64,000 nt of DNA, from assembly GCA_009792885.1 (NCBI GenBank), contig WMCF01000006.1:2671419-2735418 (forward strand), given 5' to 3'. Position numbers and translations under genes: made by a program. This DNA is from Eremophila alpestris peregrina (lineage: Eukaryota; Chordata; Aves; Passeriformes; Alaudidae). Shown here piece after piece: positions 1-11,272 of the stretch. The notes beneath the pieces were generated by a model. That model had not been told where the DNA came from. It saw only the letters and a program-made list of their open reading frames with translations, and searched no databases. Numbering within the stretch: the first letter of the stretch is position 1; each line of letters starts with the position of its first letter.

Positions 1-356
1 CTTCTACTCCTCATGAAGATTCACGTCTATCCAGAAATATTCCTGCGCACACACGATGGAAGGATGTTGGACAGAAGTTGTGAAAGCAGGTGGAGGGGCC
101 ACCACTGAGTCTAATAAATTTTCTGAGCCCAGGTCACTGATACCAGTGTCCAGCACTGTCAGTGGTCAGAGAGATATCAAACTCCTTTCTTCTTGTTAGC
201 CAAGTGTCTTCTCAGATGTGTCACTTAAATGGTTACCATTCTACAGGCTTTGCTTAAAGAGTTGGTTCTCTCCAATTTGCTGCGTTTTTTGTGTATGTGA
301 AAGATGATTTCTCACACAGATGCACCCATCCCCATTAAAATATCTGTATATGCAAA
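1..356. other. Unique non-coding sequence
   Basis: No repeat family or gene is recognised here. The reading frames are short and broken. Confidence 0.5.
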
Positions 357-408
357 TGTATATACAGGTGTATATATATATATATAAATAATGTATATAC
401 AGGTGTAA

Positions 409-440
<32 letters not shown>
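357..440. repeat. TA-rich compound microsatellite
   Basis: Two adjacent copies of a unit of about 36 bp, each starting GTATATACAGGTGTA, run into pure TA tracts. The block therefore looks like a small minisatellite built around a TA dinucleotide array. It is AT-only over most of its length and is expected to be length-polymorphic. Confidence 0.85.
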
Positions 441-442
<2 letters not shown>

Positions 443-3222
443 CCACAATTAAAACAAATTCACACACATATGTAGCCTCTTGCTATCAGCTGAAAGAGGG
501 AAGAACATGAAACCCAAACCCCCCTGGCCCTGTATTTTCTCTCTGAATTGTCTGGCACCAGGTGTTTCCCCAGAAAGACATGTGCCCTCTGAAGTACCAG
601 AACATGAGACAATACAAGCTCTTTATTCAGTAGATAACAATCTAATATTTAATTTCCAAACACATGACTAAATTTCCACACTTGGCAAAACAGCCTTTAA
701 CTTTTGCTATCCTTAGTAGTATATATATTCTCAGCATTATAAATGGGAAATCTTTTTTTTTTTTAACAGAAAACATGAAAAACTGAAGCAGAAGGAGAAT
801 AATAGCACTGTATATAGATTCATTTTAAAAATATAAGTTGGGTCTTTGAATTTCTCCATGTAGTTTATACAAGACATCATGTAACCTGTGTACCTCAGAG
901 GAATTTAATTGTATGCCATTTCCATGCAACAAAATAGGGAGTTGAAGACAAGATTATTATTCAATAAAGTAGGGACCTTTTCCTCAGTGTACATTAAATA
1001 ATGCAGTGATGAGGAATATGATTTAACCCTTCTGAACATGGTATTAAACAGACCAAAATAGATAGACAAAAAAAAGAAAAAAAAAGAAAATACAACAACA
1101 ATGTTCTAAAGCACATAGAATTCGTATAAATGTGACCAACATGAACAATGAAGCAGAAAGTTAAATCACTTAACAATACCTGATTTATGCTCTTTCACCC
1201 ACAGGTCTGACCTAACTGTCACTACAAGTATTTCTTTCAACAGACCACAAACTGCTTCACATAAATCTATGCATAACTCTGGGCTGTCTGCAGCCGAGGA
1301 AGGGTGCAAATGGTACAATTTTGGGAGGATCTAAATTAAATCACAGGAAGATGGAGCCTCCTTTGTCATGTGCATTTATGTATACTACTCATATATCTGC
1401 AGAATATAAATGTACTTACAAAACAAAAACCTCTATGACATTTTCCATACTCTTTTGCTTATTAATGTCATTGAAAAAGCACCTGATATCCATAAAAAAT
1501 CATTTAAATGCATGTTGCACATTATTGCATCCTGAGTATACTCCTGATATTCCAGACTGTCAATTTTTCTGTAATGGCTTCACATTTTTAAGAGAAATTA
1601 ATCAATAAAGAAGGTGAACAGATAAAATAGCATCAGAGGGAGATTCAAATTTCAAACCCTTTTCCCAGTAAAAAAATCATAAATAGAAATGAAAATTGCA
1701 TGAAAAATTCAAAGGCCCTGGAAGCTGAACCTGTCTGGAATTTCACAGAGTCAAGCTATAAAGAATCAGAAATCCTGCTCTATTTTAAACACATTTTAAC
1801 TCTCCAGTAGAAAGAGGTTGTCAGCACATGATGGTTATAAAGGCATCCTTTTCCTAAGGAAAAGCAAACCCCTATCTATTCTCTGTTATCTGTGATCTAC
1901 TGTCTATGCTCCACAATCTGTTACCTTTTTCCCTTATAATGTATTTACAACTGTGTCATGGAGGATATTAAAAATATTACATATAAAATTATATATTAGT
2001 ACAGGAGAGGAAGTAAGGAAGGATTCCTTGTGAGTTGGTTAAGAATTTCCTTTTCTTTAATGTTCCAGTCTAAGTTCTTTGGATTTATTCTGGACTAAAA
2101 CACTTCCAGCTTGTTTGCTCCAATTAAAACCAGCTCAGGTCTTGGTAGTACTAGATAAGAGTGGGAGATTTTAGGTGAAGAGACTAGATTACCTAGGGGG
2201 ACTAAAAATGCTACTGAGATTTGTGGAATCGCATTTTTAAAAGAGGGTTTTATTTTTCCTCTAGACAGACTTTAACATATTTGGTATCAGTGGGAAGCGT
2301 GTGCCATCTCTCCAACTGTCTAAGTCATTATACAGAGCTATTAAGATGCTAAATATTTCAGCATTTGGAGAAAAGAAGTTGAGCTGTTTATTTTCATTGT
2401 AAAAAGTAATTGGAAAGAAAGGGATGTGAGGTATCATTTACTATCTTGGCTGAGATGGCTAACTAACAGATGGCTCAGCGTGAAAAACACACTGAATGAC
2501 TTGCTCAAGCTGAAGAAAGCTCTTGCTTTCATAAAAGCAAAACAGTGATCCTGGACTTTGCAGTGTCCAGACCTTATCCTCTATCCTCACTCCTTCATAA
2601 AATCTTTACAGCTCCTGTGGTGATCAAAAATATTGTTTAGTCCTAAAATTTTGCATTTCTTACATAGCTTTCTTACTGCACCAGAGATCTAGGTATGATG
2701 GCTTAACCTCGAGGGAAATGTTGAGTGTTCTATTCCTGCATCATGAATTACCACAAAATAATCTCAGTGCTGGATCTCACCTTGTTGCCTCAATGAAGGC
2801 ACAGAAAATAAAACAGGAGTTGGGACTCTGGTGCTGGACTACTGTCCAAAAGACTGATGTTGAAATGCCAGATATTTCTTCTGTCTTTGTGGTTCTGGCA
2901 ATCCATGTAATTCTTCTGTATCTTAGTCATTCATGTACTAAATAGAAATCTGTTTAAGAGTGCTTCTATGAGTATGGAGACCATCTCTCTTCCACATTCA
3001 GATGCTCTAAATGTCCTCCACATCCATTCACCCATCTGTTCTGAGCTCCCCATAGGCGAGTGATGCCAAGCCTAAGGGATGCATCAGACTTGGGCAGAGG
3101 TAAGGCTGTGTGTAGTGAGCAGAATGCCTTGCACAGTGGATTTACAGGTACATCTTGAGCTGCTATTCATCCACTTCACTACAAGCACAAAATAAAATTA
3201 CAGTTTTACACAGCTGTGTTGG
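441..3222. other. Unique AT-rich non-coding sequence
   Basis: No recognised transposon, RNA gene or supported coding exon. An A-rich patch with interspersed G lies near 1066-1090. The short reading frames (60-95 codons) show no domain, no recognisable motif and no consistent codon bias. Confidence 0.5.
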
Positions 3223-3252
3223 GTATATATATGTGTATATATATATATATTT
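3223..3252. repeat. TA microsatellite
   Basis: A short, nearly pure TA dinucleotide tract interrupted by one TGTG step. Confidence 0.85.
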
Positions 3253-6200
3253 GGGCATAGATGAAACATGAAACTTGCTCAGAAAGAAGTCATTTTCTCC
3301 TCACAGCAATGCTCTATGCAGGAAAAAAACAAATAAATATATTGGTTTACATCAAACATGGTCCTTTCCCAAAAACTTAAGATCCTGGTCATATTTTCTT
3401 GAGTTGCCCTCTGTTTCCTCAGTCTCTTTTTTATGACAGTGATCTAAATTTTTCTGTCAGGGTAATTAAACTAACCTAGTTAGTGGTCAGCACTTTCTTT
3501 TCAGTTTTTCTGCAAGCTGCAAAATGAGCAGTTTGTCAAAATGAGGAGAATTTTATATTCAGGTGGCAGACAAAGCCAAGCCCTAACTTTTCATGCATGT
3601 TTAAATGGGCATTCAAGCAGTGACATGGAAATCAGTAAAGCAGCTATTAATGATCTGGTTCCATTAACAAATGTTCATTTGGATGGTAAGTGACCTGAGA
3701 CAAAGAGGAAATGCAATTTTGGCTGCCAATACAATAAAAAATAACTGCTATTAGTGCTATATAGGAGTCATGATCAATTATACCTTTTATTTGCTCAATT
3801 CAGCTACACTGTAACCAATTAAATCTTTGTTTTGAATAAAGAAAGGAGTGTAGTGGGTTTTACAAAACTGCCTTATGTACAGCTGCTTTAACTTATGCTA
3901 TTAACATCACCTTGGTTACTGGAGTGATGGAGCTTATTCCTGACATGTTGTTTTCAGTTTTTGCCTTATTAGCCTGGTTTTCCAAAACACTTTTACCAGG
4001 AGTGGAAGTATCTCTCTTCTGGACATTAAATTTCACTCAGTTCACATCACACAACACAATCACTTTAGCCAGTGACTAGAACATAACCTGATTCTGCCAT
4101 CTTACTTTATGCTGAGTAGTAACTTATTCCATGTATATGGTTACAATTATCTATTATAAAATTTATTATTTTTTTAGTAACAGCTATTAGCCAAAATATT
4201 TAAGCCCATTATTCCATACAGTACAGAAATGTGTAGAAAATTATCTATTCCCTCGAATTGCTTTGAGTCTTAAAGAAAAGTGGCCACTTTTAGGTAGAGA
4301 AAGTCGTTATCTCTATCATAATATTACCATTTTGTCCTTTTTTGGACACCAGTGTTAGAGAGGACAAATCCTGCCCACTGGACAAACTCCTTGAAATCAG
4401 CTGAAAACTCTGTGTCAAGAAGACAAAGTATATTTTGTTGCAAGTTTAAATAGGAAAAAGTTTACAAAAAACATTTAATTCCCAGCCCCAATCTGTTCTT
4501 CCGATCTCACTGACAGAACTAAAAGCAGAACCTGATATTAAGCAAAAACTGAATTCTTTATTTCTAGATAGCTTTGGAACTGTACTAGTCCCAATCCCTA
4601 TGCTTTTTAATCACATAAAAAAGATGGATATTTTATTGTGTCTTTTTATATGTACAGCCCAAAGGAATAAAGGGCGATGTTGACTGTAGTTAGAAAATAA
4701 TTCATAAAGACTAAGGAATGGGCAGCTGAGGAGCAGAGACTGGAGTGGAATGTGTTGAGAGGATTGAGGAGGATAGCTGAAAATAGAGGGATTCAGGAGC
4801 AGGAAAGTGGGACTGAAGGTGGGAGGACAATGAGCATGGAAAAACCATTAAAGAGGCTTAAGCACAGGCTTTGAAGCAAGACAGAGTTGAGGCTGAGTGG
4901 ACCTGCACACAAACCAAGGAAGCTTTTCCTTCAGTAGTTTTCTTTACATGAACTTTTGAAGGAATGAGCAGTCTGAAGCATGGGTGAGTGCAGAGAAGGT
5001 GTGAGAAGGCCAGGTCCCCATGAAGGCCTGTCCTTGTAGAGAGTGCTAAAGCTGATGCAGCTCCCTGCTTTTCCCTGACATGAAGTCATGACATGATCTA
5101 CCAGCTGATGTTGATAGTACAAAGGCTTCGAATGGCAAAAGTTTTAATTACTGCCCCAACACAGGCTGAGGAGTACCAAGAAGATATAACAGTTCTTTGT
5201 CACCTGCACACCCAGTAGGCTCAGCAGGCTTTGGACCAAACCTTTGAGAGGAGCCACTTTTTACCCTTGCTGTCATCAAGTAGCTAAGAGTCAGTGTCTT
5301 GTCACCTTTCCCTTTTTTATTAGTAAAGGCACTTCCCTTCAAATATTTTATTTATGACCTATTCCTGGAAGAACCCCAGACTCCAGCACTAGGGGAGATT
5401 GATAGCTGAATGTCTCACTAGAGTCCCAGTTTGAGGAATGCCAAGCCATAGCCAAAAGTCTGTACATTCATAGGTATCCTCATTGGAATATATTTCCATC
5501 TACAGTATCATTGCCACACATCTTTGTCATGGTTTCTATGGATTGGAAGCCAGCCACTCAAAAATAAAATTTTCTATTAAAAATATTTTCCTACCCTATA
5601 GCTCCTTCTGGCTAAGTAAGTACAATCTAAAAGAGTCAAAGCTGCATTTTCTTCCTGTGCTCAATTTGATTTTTAGTACTCACCACTAATGAAATATCTA
5701 GACATGATTTATTGGAACATACCAGCTATATTTTAGCAGCAGCCAAAACAATTACATTTAATTAAAATTAAGGTCAAGGAAACACAACAAATTAATGTGA
5801 CACTTCAGACATCAGCATGGAATAGGTGCTTTGTTGGTTGGTTATCAATTAGGTACAGTAAACACAGTAAATGTGTTCAGCAGGAAATTCTGAGTGAAAT
5901 CATTTCAGGAAAGAAAATAAATGCTGTGCAGGAATTTTTTCACTTTCTCTGGATTTAAAATCATCCCGCACACTGTGCTAATATTTCTATCCTTAATCTA
6001 CTTCAGTGATTTATTCTTTTTCCTTGAGGAAAAGTATTCTGCCAGAAGCTTTCACTGGAAAGCTAGAGGAATGTGAAATTGTAGGGGAAGGGTTTTGTTT
6101 TTATTTTGTTGTTTTATCTCTTCACCTTGAAATCACAAAAAGTCTTCTCATCACAAGCCTCAGGCTGATTGGACTGTGATGGGTATTTGAGAATCTTCTA

Positions 6201-7894
6201 CATGGCTGCACACCAGCCAGCTTGGAAAAAGGGTTTACTAAGAAAGGTTTAGTTGTTTAGTCCTTTGAGTAGCAAGGATTGCATGACTGTGATTTTCTTT
6301 GTGTTTGTTCTCAGCATAAGCCATTGCTTACAAAGGTATCTTTAGAACTGGGCACATTCACTCAGCATATTTATTTAACTAGACAAATACCTTAAGGCTT
6401 GATGTCAGTTTTCCCCTAAACTCCTTGATGATCAGAAGGAAAGGGTACTGTATGAATAAATACTTCTCTGAGTGTCCCCTGACAATGGGGATTCAGTCAT
6501 GTCCAAAATTTCTTCAAGTTCCTCACATCTGAAGCCAGGATGGTGATCTGGCAGTGCTGTAAATGGCTGCAGGATCTGACCTTCAGTTTCCCTGGATACT
6601 TTGTTTCCCATGACTCAAAACAACAAACAGAAGCCCTGCCAAATATGTCTTTTTTTTTTTTTTCCCCACTTGTAAAAATAAGCGTGGAAATAATGCAGCA
6701 CTAGGTCCCCCTGCAGCCTCTGCCCATCAGGCAGGGCCAGCGAGCACATCCCCATCAGCCAGCAGAGCACACTGCAGAGAGCCTGCAGCTCACAGTGTGG
6801 GGCCTGGGTGCACCCACACGGAACAGCACACGCTGCGTAGGAGCAGTCACTGATGTGACAAGACCATTGCTTCTGCTCAGTTAAAACCTGCCCCCCCAGC
6901 TCACCAGTTTCCACTGCAGCTCCCAGCCCAGATGCTGGAGTGCTCATCCAGCACACGTGAGGGAGATGCTGTTGTGGGGATCTCCATGCAGCCATCAGTC
7001 ACATACACAGCCCCAGCACAGTGCAGGGGCCTCCTGCTGATGCCACAGCCTAAACAGGAATGGAAATTTCTCTCTGAAACCTCAGGCTTTTAGGAACACT
7101 GCATGAGGTTTCACAGACAAACACAAATAGAAAACCAAAGCTTAGCAGAAGAGGACGGAGAAGAGGATGGCTTATCCATTTAGTACATTCACAGGGATAA
7201 CACATTCTTTGGGGCCATGCCAGACCCCATCTGAATACAAATCAGAAAGTATTAGCATAGAAGCTGGGGCTACAGAATGCCTATCTAAAGTGCAACAGGG
7301 TCATTGCTCAGTATGTAGAGAGTGTGGGGAGGGAAGTCACCAGGGAAAGTACAAAGGAAATCAGGGAAAGGACAAACAGAAAATCATACTAACTGGGCAG
7401 TTTCTATATTGGTGACTTTTTAGCTCTTACTGTAAATAAAAGATGCTGAAGGACATAAACAGGCTTCAGAAAAACAGCAGCCCTTACTTATCAGTGGTAA
7501 AATGATCAGAACTTGAACACCCTCCTGGCATAGTCCTTGCTTATCCTGATCAAGGCAAAACATCATGATGAAATAAATCCCAACCCAACTATAAAATTAC
7601 TCTAAGCTTCAACTAGGACAAGTTTATGATCTTCTGCTTTCTTCTGAAGATGGAAACAAGACAATCATGTCTGCAGGCAGATCCAGACTGAACTTTGGTC
7701 CTTCAGACTACTTTGGGTGCTTCCATATAGCTCTCAAAATGTCAAAAGAAGGCAGCGACTGAGATGCAAGTGCACCTTATGCTTTCTTTGGTGTTTGGAT
7801 TAGGTATCTGTCCTTTCAGCAGACCCACTTTATCCACTCCTCCAAGTTATCATTCACAAAGTTACAATACTCTGTGATTCTTAAATGTCTAAGA
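3253..7894. other. Unique non-coding sequence, one GC-richer patch
   Basis: No repeat family recognised. A purine-rich stretch lies at about 4720-4880. A T run lies at 6651-6663. A clearly GC-richer patch, about 6690-7050, contains a 126-codon minus-strand frame (6615-6995) with no recognisable domain. Its cysteine- and tryptophan-rich composition and its tail inside the T run argue against a real protein. Sequence around 3560-3835 has a low-repeat, TAAT-rich texture that could be a conserved non-coding element; this is only an impression. Confidence 0.45.
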
Positions 7895-8395
7895 AAAAAA
7901 GCAGACAGATCGGAGAGTCTAGAAGGGATCTCTAGGGATCATCTGACCCAATCCTTCTCAAAGCACATCCAGTTTCAGTGTTCCTCTGGGTTTTTCAGGA
8001 ATGTGTCCACCTGCATCTTAACCACCTCTGAGGATGGTGGCTTTCTGGGCACCATCCCATTTTCTGGCTTCCCTCACTATTAAATGTTTCCCTGTTGCAT
8101 ACTCATGTTTCTTGCATTGTAATTGTGTCTGTTGCCTCTCATCACCCAACACCTCTAATTAAACTTTTGCAGAAAGCTGTTAGGTTCCCCCAAAGCCAAC
8201 CCTGCTCCAGGCTGACCAAGCCCAGATCCCCCAGCTCCTCCTTACAGGGCAAGTGCTTCAATCCCACATTCTTGGGGACTTCCCCTGAACTCCCTCCAGC
8301 TTATCAATACCTTTCCTGCAGACCAAAACTGGGCACAGCTGTGATCTCAGAAGTTCCAAAAAGAGGGAGGAATCATGTGCCTTGAGTTGCTTAGA
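7895..8395 (-). mobile_element. CR1 LINE 3' fragment, old
   Basis: Read on the minus strand this follows the avian CR1 end region. On the plus strand the order is an AGAAGGGATCTCTAGGGATC-like 3' end, then the contracted-clause region, then CTGGGCACC, then the GCTCCAGGCTGACCAAGCCC block, then AAACTGGGCACAGCT. All of these are diverged versions of CR1 antisense landmarks known to me. It covers the C-terminal coding part and 3' UTR, with small deletions and no intact frame. The terminal 8-bp tandem array is not visible, so the extreme 3' end is lost or decayed. Confidence 0.85.
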
Positions 8396-8519
8396 GCTAG
8401 GGCTTGGCACCTTGAGGAGGAGGACCCTGACTGAGTTTTGCAAACTCTCTAAGACTGTAGGTAAGCTGAACGCTGAAGAGTTGTTTATTAAATCCTGAAG
8501 TGCAAGAGGTATTTGCTGA

Positions 8520-8850
8520 AACTAGTTTTAAAAGCATCAGTGTATAACAGTGCAAAAGAAAGTACTTTCACACACAGCAGGTAATGAATTTGTAGACTTT
8601 GCTGCCACAGGAATCTGAGGAGACAGCATCAGCAGGATCACAAAGCGATCAGATAAATTCATGAACAGAAGATGCTAAAAGTGCTGGGCAGGGATGTACA
8701 CACTGCTGCTATTCCAGCTGCAGTACTTGTAGCTGCTGGGAAAGAGAAAGAGACATGGGAAAGCAGTGGGGTTTTCATGCTGTCCCTGAATGGCCTCTCC
8801 TCTGGTCACTGTTGGAGGCAGATGGACCTCTGGCCACTTCTTGTTCTCTT
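8520..8850 (+). mobile_element. CR1-type LINE 3' end, ancient
   Basis: Landmarks in order are TTTGCTGCCACAGGAATCT, an AGATAAATTCATG block, and near the end GGTCACTGTTGGAGGCAG followed by ATGGACCTCTGG. This is the order in the sauropsid CR1 subfamilies whose 3' ends read 'TGCCACAGGAT ... GGCCACTGTTGGAGACAGGAT ... ATGGACC'. Divergence is high and no coding frame survives. The opposite orientation from the CR1 at 7895-8395 shows two independent insertions. Confidence 0.6.
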
Positions 8851-9423
8851 GCCCATGAGCCCTGTGGGAGGTTACTGAGTTGACACTAATTAAATAGGAG
8901 ACACGGGGACAGTAACTGATGTTCTCTTACATGAGAGATCGATCTTGCCATGCTGAGAATCATCAGAACTTACAAAAAACTGTATCCAAAATTGATCACC
9001 CACAGAAGTTAGACCAGAAAACCATAAGGTCCAGCTCAGGAGAGGATTTACTGCTAATGATTTCCATGGGCTGCAGGAGGCTGACAGCCCTGCAGGATGC
9101 GGTCCTAGAGGTAGGGAGGGTAAATCAAGCATAAACAATTGTCCATCATCTCCAGAAAACAAATAGAAATCAGTAGCACAAGAATTGAAAACTAACAGAA
9201 ACAGATGAGAATATTAAGCTATTTAAATGCAGAAACTTGAAGAGGTTTAACATTGAAACTTTTGATAGCATATTTGATAACATATCTTATTTAGGAATAC
9301 TTTCTTTTTATTTTCTATTGCGAAACAGTTCAAAACCCTTTTTTAAAGATCAAAATCATTAAAATGCAGGGCATAGTTTTTACAAATTGCAATCCTCTGT
9401 GGGTTTAAAAAAGTTAAATTAAA
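8851..9423. other. Non-coding sequence, no clear feature
   Basis: No confident repeat. A short stretch near 9063-9105 (CCATGGGCTGCAGGAGG and following bases) loosely resembles part of the LTR family seen at 13381-13841, but it is too short to assign. Confidence 0.4.
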
Positions 9424-9541
9424 ATCCCCCATTAAAAAAAAAAAAAACAAGGAAAAGCAAACAAAAAACCAAACAAACAAACAAAACAAAACAAAACCCA
9501 CTCAACAAATTTGTTATGTTCCCTGGAAACAAAAAAAAAAT
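9424..9541. repeat. A-rich / CAAA low-complexity tract
   Basis: An A run followed by CAAA and CAAAA repeats, then a short unique piece and another A run that ends where the duplicated block starts. Confidence 0.8.
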
Positions 9542-10331
9542 TATTTTCATTTATTTTCTGCTGTTAAAGTAATTGCTTATTCTTTGACTGTTCATTTGAT
9601 TTTGAACAGTCATGGGTGTTTAACCTTCATTTGCAAACTTCAGACACTTTAGTATGTAGGCTATATATATATATATCTATCAAAAAAGCACAGAGAACTG
9701 AAATAGTAAAAATTCCATGCAGGATAGAAGAATCTGAGTTTCCTCTTCACTAGTTATTTCTACCAAAATAAACACAAAGAACTTCTTTCTTAGGTAGATC
9801 TAAACAAATTGTGTTCAGTAAGTAAAATCCAAGAATGCTCTAGAAGAGCAAATCTTTCTCTAATAGCAATACACAGCTCAACTTCCATGATGTATAGCTC
9901 AGCTGAAGACATACAGGACAATGTCAAAATATGTCAAAAACACAGCATGAAGGTCAAAAAAAATAAGTTGCAGTTTCCCTCTGAGAAAGACATTGGATAA
10001 AGAATTATAAAAATGTAATTTTTCTGAATGTACTTTGGCATTAAGATAATGAATACAATTTAGTGGCATTATAAAATAACTTATTGGAAACAAAACTGTG
10101 CTTTGTGTAGGTCTGGTGTAGCCAAGAAAATTGCTTGGAAAACTGAAGAATTTCCTGGTCTAGGAGGTACTAGTGAAATTGTGTTTTCTGGTAGAGTTTA
10201 AATCACTTCCGAAACATAAAAAAGACTATGTTTTTTTGCTAGTTCAAATATACCTGGGAAAATATTTTGGCCTTCATTAAAAAAGAAGTAAAATCAAAAA
10301 CCACAGCCAAATCAAAAATACCCTTCCTTCT

Positions 10332-10372
<41 letters not shown>

Positions 10373-10406
10373 GCTATGCTTGGAAGAACATCTAATACAA
10401 CAACAA
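9542..10406 (+). repeat. 865-bp tandem duplicate, first copy
   Basis: This block is repeated almost base for base at 10408-11272, offset by 866. The copies share every short frame; for example the frame at 9809-10000 equals that at 10675-10866. Visible differences are one base (T at about 10198 against C at about 11064) and the A-rich tail, where copy one has extra TACCCTTCCTTCTC before the A run. Both copies end GCTATGCTTGGAAGAACATC and the following bases. Because an N separates the copies, an unmerged contig overlap is the simplest explanation. Confidence 0.95.
10333..10370. repeat. Poly-A run, copy one
   Basis: A run of 38 A near the end of the first duplicate. Runs of this length commonly break short-read assemblies. 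Confidence 0.95.
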
Positions 10407-10407
10407 N
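10407..10407. other. Single N assembly ambiguity or gap
   Basis: The only N in the window. It falls exactly at the junction of the two near-identical 865-bp copies, as expected for a nominal gap left when two overlapping contigs are placed in order but not merged. Confidence 0.95.
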
Positions 10408-11191
10408 TATTTTCATTTATTTTCTGCTGTTAAAGTAATTGCTTATTCTTTGACTGTTCATTTGATTTTGAACAGTCATGGGTGTTTAACCTTCATTTGC
10501 AAACTTCAGACACTTTAGTATGTAGGCTATATATATATATATCTATCAAAAAAGCACAGAGAACTGAAATAGTAAAAATTCCATGCAGGATAGAAGAATC
10601 TGAGTTTCCTCTTCACTAGTTATTTCTACCAAAATAAACACAAAGAACTTCTTTCTTAGGTAGATCTAAACAAATTGTGTTCAGTAAGTAAAATCCAAGA
10701 ATGCTCTAGAAGAGCAAATCTTTCTCTAATAGCAATACACAGCTCAACTTCCATGATGTATAGCTCAGCTGAAGACATACAGGACAATGTCAAAATATGT
10801 CAAAAACACAGCATGAAGGTCAAAAAAAATAAGTTGCAGTTTCCCTCTGAGAAAGACATTGGATAAAGAATTATAAAAATGTAATTTTTCTGAATGTACT
10901 TTGGCATTAAGATAATGAATACAATTTAGTGGCATTATAAAATAACTTATTGGAAACAAAACTGTGCTTTGTGTAGGTCTGGTGTAGCCAAGAAAATTGC
11001 TTGGAAAACTGAAGAATTTCCTGGTCTAGGAGGTACTAGTGAAATTGTGTTTTCTGGTAGAGTTTAAACCACTTCCGAAACATAAAAAAGACTATGTTTT
11101 TTTGCTAGTTCAAATATACCTGGGAAAATATTTTGGCCTTCATTAAAAAAGAAGTAAAATCAAAAACCACAGCCAAAAAAAAAAAACCATA

Positions 11192-11230
<39 letters not shown>

Positions 11231-11272
11231 ACAAGGTTGCTATGCTTGGAAGAACATCTAATACAACAACAA
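10408..11272 (+). repeat. 865-bp tandem duplicate, second copy
   Basis: Second copy of the block at 9542-10406. It begins immediately after the N with TATTTTCATTTATTTTC and ends with the same AACATCTAATACAACAACAA sequence, which then continues into unique DNA (TAATCTAG). The A-rich tail differs from copy one, as two haplotypes or two poor reads through a homopolymer would. It contains no gene. Confidence 0.95.
11193..11225. repeat. Poly-A run, copy two
   Basis: A run of 33 A at the position equivalent to the poly-A of copy one. Confidence 0.95.

Noticed and set aside
3848..3862. TGTAGTGGGTTTTAC, resembling the start of the LTR family at 13381-13841
   Set aside because: Only about 14 bases fit and none of the following LTR landmarks are present.
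9063..9105. CCATGGGCTGCAGGAGG block, possible LTR scrap
   Set aside because: Too short, and a common word in GC-rich bird DNA.
9809..10866. Identical 63-codon frames at 9809-10000 and 10675-10866
   Set aside because: Their identity comes from the duplicated block, not from selection on a protein.
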